A stretch of 64,000 bases of DNA from Paraspadella gotoi (lineage: Eukaryota > Chaetognatha): the NCBI GenBank assembly GCA_051294375.1, contig CM119265.1, forward strand, positions 2,973,256 through 3,037,255. Direction: 5' to 3'. The notes below the pieces were generated by a model. That model was not told the DNA's origin. It made no database searches and was given only the letters and a program-made list of their open reading frames with translations. The translations under genes were made by a program, and so were the position numbers. Positions 59,269 through 64,000 of this stretch are shown piece after piece (the stretch's first letter is position 1; the number at the start of each line of letters is the position of its first letter).

Positions 59269-59561
59269 CTTTCCTCCACTCGCCCACGAACTGTCCTCCA
59301 TTTCGAAAGGTGATCTTTCCGCTTCCGTGGAACATCCCGTCGCGGAATTCCCCGTCGTAGACGCTGCCGGTGGGGAACGCGTAGACGCCTTAACAGCGAG
59401 GGGTCATCGTCATAATCATAGTTGTCGTCATCATCGTCGTCATCATCATCATCAAATCCGATATTCCCCCAGCTTCCCTTTCCCTTCCTCTTGTTGTCAC
59501 CTTTCCCATGCATCCGTCTGTCCTTCATGCTCCCCTTGTACTTGCTTCCCGACAAATCCAT
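59269..59561 (-). CDS. MORN5: MORN5-like N-terminal exons
   Basis: Exon 1 (59501-59561) encodes MDLSGSKYKGSMKDRRMHGK plus one base; a 112-nt GT-AG intron (59389-59500) follows; exon 2 (59269-59388) continues GVYAFPTGSVYDGEFRDGMF and ITFRNGGQFVGEWRKG. The YDGEFRDGMFHGSG pattern is a MORN repeat. The order (GSKYxG at the very start, then DGMFHGxG) agrees with MORN5 as I know the family, a small axonemal or sperm-associated protein. The frame crosses the intron in phase 1 without error. The ATG at 59561 is chosen over an in-frame GTG. Downstream exons on this strand were not found; the C-terminal exon appears on the plus strand at 53654. It lies within an intron of the coiled-coil gene. Confidence 0.8.
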
Positions 59562-60281
59562 TTTCTCCACGGATCGACGGATTGATGAATCGACGGACCG
59601 AAAGAATCCAATCTCACTCTACGAAATTTTCCCGCGCGATTTCGAACGCGGGAAAAAAAGGCGCGAAAAAGAGAAAAAAAATGTCGATTTCGTTAGTTTT
59701 TTTTTTTCTAATACAAAAATTCTAAGATGAGATTTTATGAAATAAAGCTCGATATGTCTACGATTTTCTTTTGAGTGAAGAAATGAGACAAGACAAGACA
59801 AAAAATGATACAAAAATTATTTAAAAAAAATTATAACAATTATAATTTTTTATAAAAGTACTATAGAAGACGAAATTAGCGTATGAAAAAGTTTACCAAA
59901 AAAAATATTATAAACATCATCGTATACCCCTAAATGTTGACCTATAAAATTTAAAAATTCTTTAATGTTTCAACTTATTCGTCTGTCTTTAAGATCTACA
60001 TATATAAGAATCCAATGAAAAATAATAGACTTAGAAAATGAAGTATATAGTACCGTACTGTATATTGTAAACTGTATACTGTATAAGTGTATATTGTATA
60101 TTGTATAATTCCGGATTAAAGGTCAACCGGGCCGGTCCTCCTTGACCGCTAGATGGCCACCAGGCTGGAACTGCAAACTAATATTCCATATTATATAATA
60201 ATACAAAACTACTTAGTACTTATGCAAACAACATCATTACTAATATCTTGCATCTCAATCCTACTCCCGTTCTAAAAACAG

Positions 60282-63200
60282 GCGAGCCGTCGCCAGGTGA
60301 AGCGCCTGTTGGCCGAAACCAAATCCAAAGATCGAATTATCTCTCGGATGCAGAAAGATTTAGGCGCCAAAATGGGAGAGACGATACAAGCTGAGTTGGA
60401 GAAGGTTAGTAGAGGGAGGGAAAGATTTAGATTTACAATGCAAATTTCAACCTCAGACTAAGTTATGACAATAATTTGTGCGCATACTCTTGAGTCTTGA
60501 GTCTTGAAACGTTCATGAGGTCATGCCTCAGATTTCTAAATCCTTTCCAGGAAGCCGCTGAGCGTCTGCTCGAAATATCAACAGACGGCGTCGCCTCGTC
60601 CGCCCGACCAACGCCGCCGACGACGCCGCCGACTCGCGACTATGAAGCCGGATCGAACTCCAAAACGCCGGCGCCGCGACGATCTGAAAAGACGCCGTTA
60701 TTTTCTCACAACGTTCCCAAACCGGCGTCGTTGTCTTCGTCTTCTTGGACGCCGAGACGAACGACTCCGTTGAAGGCGACGCCGCTGTCTTCGTCGACGC
60801 CGAAGACGACGACGACGAATCCGAATCGGAGATCCTGGCCGCGAGCGAATCCCAACCCTGTCTTCAAGGGACAGAGTCGTTCCGTTACGAGGGAGAGCTC
60901 CTTCAGCAGCGAGAAGTCGACGCCTACGAGAGAGACGACGCCGCGGGGGAAGACGACAACAACAACGACGAACGGGGTAGAAATTGGTTCTGGGGGGAAG
61001 GGAATCGAAGTACTTTATTATTTATTAGTATTTATTATTTATTATTAATATTGGTTCCCAGGCATTTCGTGAACGAAAATAATTTTAAATAATCTTTTTT
61101 TTTTTAAATTAAAAAATATGCTTTCACTTCATCAAAGCAAAATCTGAAAATTCGGTTCAAAAATTTTGGTCTAATTTTTTATACGCAATATAAACAAATA
61201 TGTCGTCATCTACCGGATGAGAGCTTTAATCTGAACCCACTCTCTACGCTAATGAAAATTAGTGACAATAAAACTCAATTTATTGCAAGAATAAAATATT
61301 ATCTTATATTTTAAAAAATTTACTGTTCATGTTCACTGTATAGTGATTTTTTTTCTATATTTCACATGTCAGTTTATACTTATAGAAACTCATTATCGCC
61401 TTCAGAAGCAGCGGTTGACCAAAGCCGCCTCAGCAGACGCGGCAGCGACAGCGGGGACGCCGCGGCGTTCCTCTTCGGCGACGAGAGCTTCCGCGCCGGT
61501 TTTGCGAACGGCGGCGCGGTCGGCGTCGCGGGAGAAAAACAGAAGAGCAGCGGAGGAAAACGGCGCCGGGAAAAAAGAGGGAAAAGAAAAAAGAAAAAGC
61601 GTCGACGACGACGACGACAACAACAACGACAAAAGCGTCGGTACTTCGTCGGCCAAATCGACCGACAAAATGGACGTCCTCGAGGCGATGGGCGTCAAGA
61701 TGACCGACGCTCGATCCCCGTCGGTCGAGGAGGCGACGGTGATGCCGACGGATGCAGCCGTCGCTGCAGCGCCGCCATCGGTTGGAGCGACAGCAGCGGC
61801 GGCGGCGGCAGCGCGGGAAGATGATTTATTAAGGAGTCGATTGAAAGAGGCGGAGATCGAGGTAAATATGATAGTGATGATGATAACGATGATTGACAAT
61901 GATACGGAATTTTTTTTTTTAAGCTTCAGATCACTTTGGTCTCGTTTTGTTTTTCTGTTTTTGTCAGTGATATTTATTTTTTTGTTAAATATTTATAAAA
62001 AATTTCAGCATTTAGCTCAAAATTGCATTCATGTTTCAACATACTCGTAAAGATTCTCCCTCTATTCCTCATGAGGACAACACAAATGGAATATCGCTTA
62101 AATTCAAAAATATATATTTATTGGGTAAAAATAAAAAAAATAGAAATAAAATAATTAATCATTATCTCTAATATATATCTCTGGGAGTGAATAAACGAGA
62201 GTGTGAGAGAGTCTTGATTGAAAGCTTGAAACCCCCAAAGCCTGTCCAAAGTAAGGGGCAAGATGGCTTATTTATTAAATGAATGGATAATTTTTATTTT
62301 GGTTGTACCAATTTCATAAATATTTATTATCTTCCTTTTTCAGATCCTCTTCCTCTCCGAATCTCTTTCCATCGAACGCCGCACCGCCGCTGCTCTGCGG
62401 AGCAAAGCGGAGGCGGCGATGGCGGACGCGGAGGTGCTGAAGAGGGAATTGGGCGACGCTCGGCGGGAAGCGGCGGCGGCGGCGAAGGAGGCGGCGAAGG
62501 AGGCGGATGATCTGACCGTCAAAATGGAGGTCTTGGAAAAGCTGCTGTTCGAGACGGACACGGAGAAGATCGAGCTGCAGGTGAGGTTTATGGTAAGGTA
62601 AGGGAGATGCCGTCGAATGCCGTCGGATGCCGTCGGATGCTGCAGACGTTGTGGAACCAATAGAGTGAATAGAAAAACGAGGCGTCTCTTTTATCATTAC
62701 AAACAATATTTATAGAATTATCAATTTATTAAATAAATAAGCTATCTCGCCCCTGGCCTCCATCCCTCTTACAACGTACTTACATAGCAATAAATTAATA
62801 AACAGTTAAAACTGAACTGTCAAATTTTAAAAATATATCTAAATTTTATTGAAATTTTAAAAATATTCAAATTCCTTTTTTTAAGTTTTTAAACAATTTT
62901 TTTTTGGTTTGTTTACTTTTCGTTTCTAGGAGACGGTAGAGGAGCTTCGATCGCTTATCGACGCCGACGCAAAGTCCGACCTTCCGACGAAACTCCGAGC
63001 GGATTCTCCGATGCAGTCACGTGACGAATCGGCGATGCAGTCACCCGATCGCACGGCCATGCAGTCGCGTTACTACGACGCGATGCAGTCCTTTGACGAT
63101 GAGTTGCAGTCCGAGGATGTGACCAAGTTACAATCGAATGAGTCGGAGATGCGATCGAAGGCACTCGAGTCGTTCGTCGACTCCTTCGTCCACGCAGCCA

Positions 63201-63896
63201 TCGACGGCGCGTTGGAGGACATCCGGGTGGCGATCGAAGAGATCGAGAAAGAAGACGACGACAACGACAACGAATTGATGGCGGAAAGCAACGACAACAA
63301 CAACAACAACGACAACTTCGCGACCGGTTGGTCTCTGGGCAAGATCGAGGAGCTCTTGCAGGAATCTTCCGTCGGCGACGCCGTCGACGCCGGTTCGAGG
63401 AACAACAACAAAGACGCCGGCGACGAGGAAGACGATGACGTCGCCGCCACGACGCCGTCTTATCTCGATCTCCAAAAGCGGCGCGATTCTGAGCAGCTGC
63501 GGCGCCTCAATATGAATCTGCAGACGGCGCTCTTTGATTTGCGGAGAGAGAGAGAGGAAGCGGAGAAGACGAGGGAGAGGATGAAGGAGGCGGAGGAGGA
63601 GATGGAGAAGACGAGGGAGAGGATGAAGGAGGCGGAGGAGGAGATGGAGAAGGCGAGGAAGAGGGCGAAGGAGTTGGAGGAGGAAATGAAGAGGAGGGAG
63701 AAGAAGAGGAGTGAGAGGGAGGAAGAGATGGCGGAAATGGTGAGAGAATTGGAGAAAGAGGTGGAGAGGGAGAGGAGGGAGGGAGAGGGGTGGAGGGAGG
63801 AAGCGAAAGAGGAGAAGGAGAGGAGAAAGAGAGAGGAAGAAGGGAGGAAAGAAAAGAAAGAAGGAGAAGAGAAAATTGTTCAAAATGGAATTAATT
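60282..63896 (+). CDS. Coiled-coil protein, five phase-0 exons, 3' end outside window
   Basis: Exons 60282-60404 (SRRQVKRLLAETKSKDRIIS), 60551-60976 (coil end, then a basic Pro/Thr/Ser-rich linker), 61406-61861 (Ala/Ser-rich, DDDDDNNN run, ending RSRLKEAEIE), 62344-62580 (coil, ERRTAAALRSKAEAAMADAE) and 62930 onward (MQSRDE-type repeats, acidic Asn-rich linker, then a long Glu/Arg/Lys coil). All junctions are GT-AG and phase 0. The last frame stops at 63896-63898, but an adjacent frame stays open as a coil to the window end, so one base may be wrong near 63860. Probably a cytoskeletal or centrosomal scaffold; I could not assign a named family. Earlier exons at 30924, 42361 and 43082 likely belong to it. 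Confidence 0.8.
63017..63130 (+). repeat. Coding repeat of MQS motifs
   Basis: About six imperfect units of roughly 6-8 codons (MQSRDESA, MQSPDRTA, MQSRYYDA, MQSFDDEL, and two LQS variants) at the start of the last exon. They are also rich in GTCACGTGAC-like or CAGTC words at DNA level. Confidence 0.8.
63549..63680 (+). repeat. 42-nt coding tandem repeat in the coiled coil
   Basis: Units encoding EKTRERMKEAEEEM, 14 residues (exactly two heptads), occur twice nearly perfectly and once degenerated (EKARKRAKELEEEM). Confidence 0.85.
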
Positions 63897-64000
63897 GAGA
63901 AAAGTGGAGAAGAATTATCCGATATAGAAAAGAAGATGGAAATAATGAAGAAAAGAGATGAAGAAAGAGAAGAAGAAATGGAAGAGATGAAGAATCAAAT

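Noticed and set aside
60497-60550. Upstream Met extension of the 60551 exon
   Set aside because: The exon has a clear CCTTTCCAG acceptor at 60550 in phase with the previous exon; the Met lies in the intron.
63073-63883. Long antisense Leu/Ser-rich frames over the last exon
   Set aside because: Mirror of a Glu/Arg/Lys coiled coil; typical antisense shadow.

Overview
This is eukaryotic, almost certainly metazoan, nuclear DNA. Genes are split by AT-rich introns with GT-AG junctions. The proteins carry animal extracellular modules (von Willebrand A, zona pellucida, sushi/CCP, EGF, SEA, C-type lectin) and include a GT10 fucosyltransferase and a MORN5-like protein. Long (CT)n/(GA)n microsatellites, degenerate TTAGGG-like intron tracts and tRNA-like repeats are common. 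I cannot name the phylum.

Region by region. (1) About 1-0.75 kb, minus strand: three phase-compatible exons of an unrecognised protein that runs off the left edge. (2) 2.3-7.4 kb, minus: a complete four-exon gene for a 1445-residue mucin-like membrane protein (signal peptide, Cys-rich region, Ser/Thr-rich stalk, vWA, ZP, basic cleavage site, CCP, EGF, SEA, EGF, transmembrane segment). (3) 8.5-27.3 kb, minus: a much larger paralogue with the same C-terminal half. Its N-terminal half has two copies of a multi-exon module resembling the IgGFc-binding-protein N-terminal domain, two MopE-like Asp-rich metal-binding motifs and a C-type lectin domain. The gene is complicated by a tandem near-duplicate (13.7-17.15 and 18.3-21.8 kb) plus a third partial copy between N gaps. 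Neither full copy is intact throughout, and the differences are single-base indels, so these look like assembly copies. (4) 27.7-31.1 kb: small orphan exons on both strands and the first exon of a plus-strand coiled-coil gene. (5) 31.8-33.0 kb, minus: a single-exon alpha-1,3-fucosyltransferase nested in the first intron of that gene. (6) 34.4-55 kb: a low-quality scaffold stretch with 25-base N gaps, polypyrimidine tracts, minisatellites and large inverted and direct repeats, including noisy copies of sequence found at 62.4-62.75 kb. Two clean coiled-coil exons survive at 42.4 and 43.1 kb. (7) 53.65 kb (plus) and 59.3-59.6 kb (minus): the C-terminal and N-terminal parts of a MORN5-like protein on opposite strands. 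(8) 60.3 kb to the right edge, plus: five phase-0 exons of the coiled-coil protein, leaving the window.

The most distinctive biology is the tandem pair of large adhesion-type membrane proteins. Each has two candidate proteolytic processing points (a basic site after the ZP module and a GSVV/GSII-type SEA site). One has an intact vWA metal site and the other has lost it. The most distinctive non-coding structure is an interspersed repeat of about 255 bp built of six successive short hairpins. A large part of 34-55 kb, and the duplicated block at 13.7-21.8 kb, should be treated as assembly-suspect before any biological reading.
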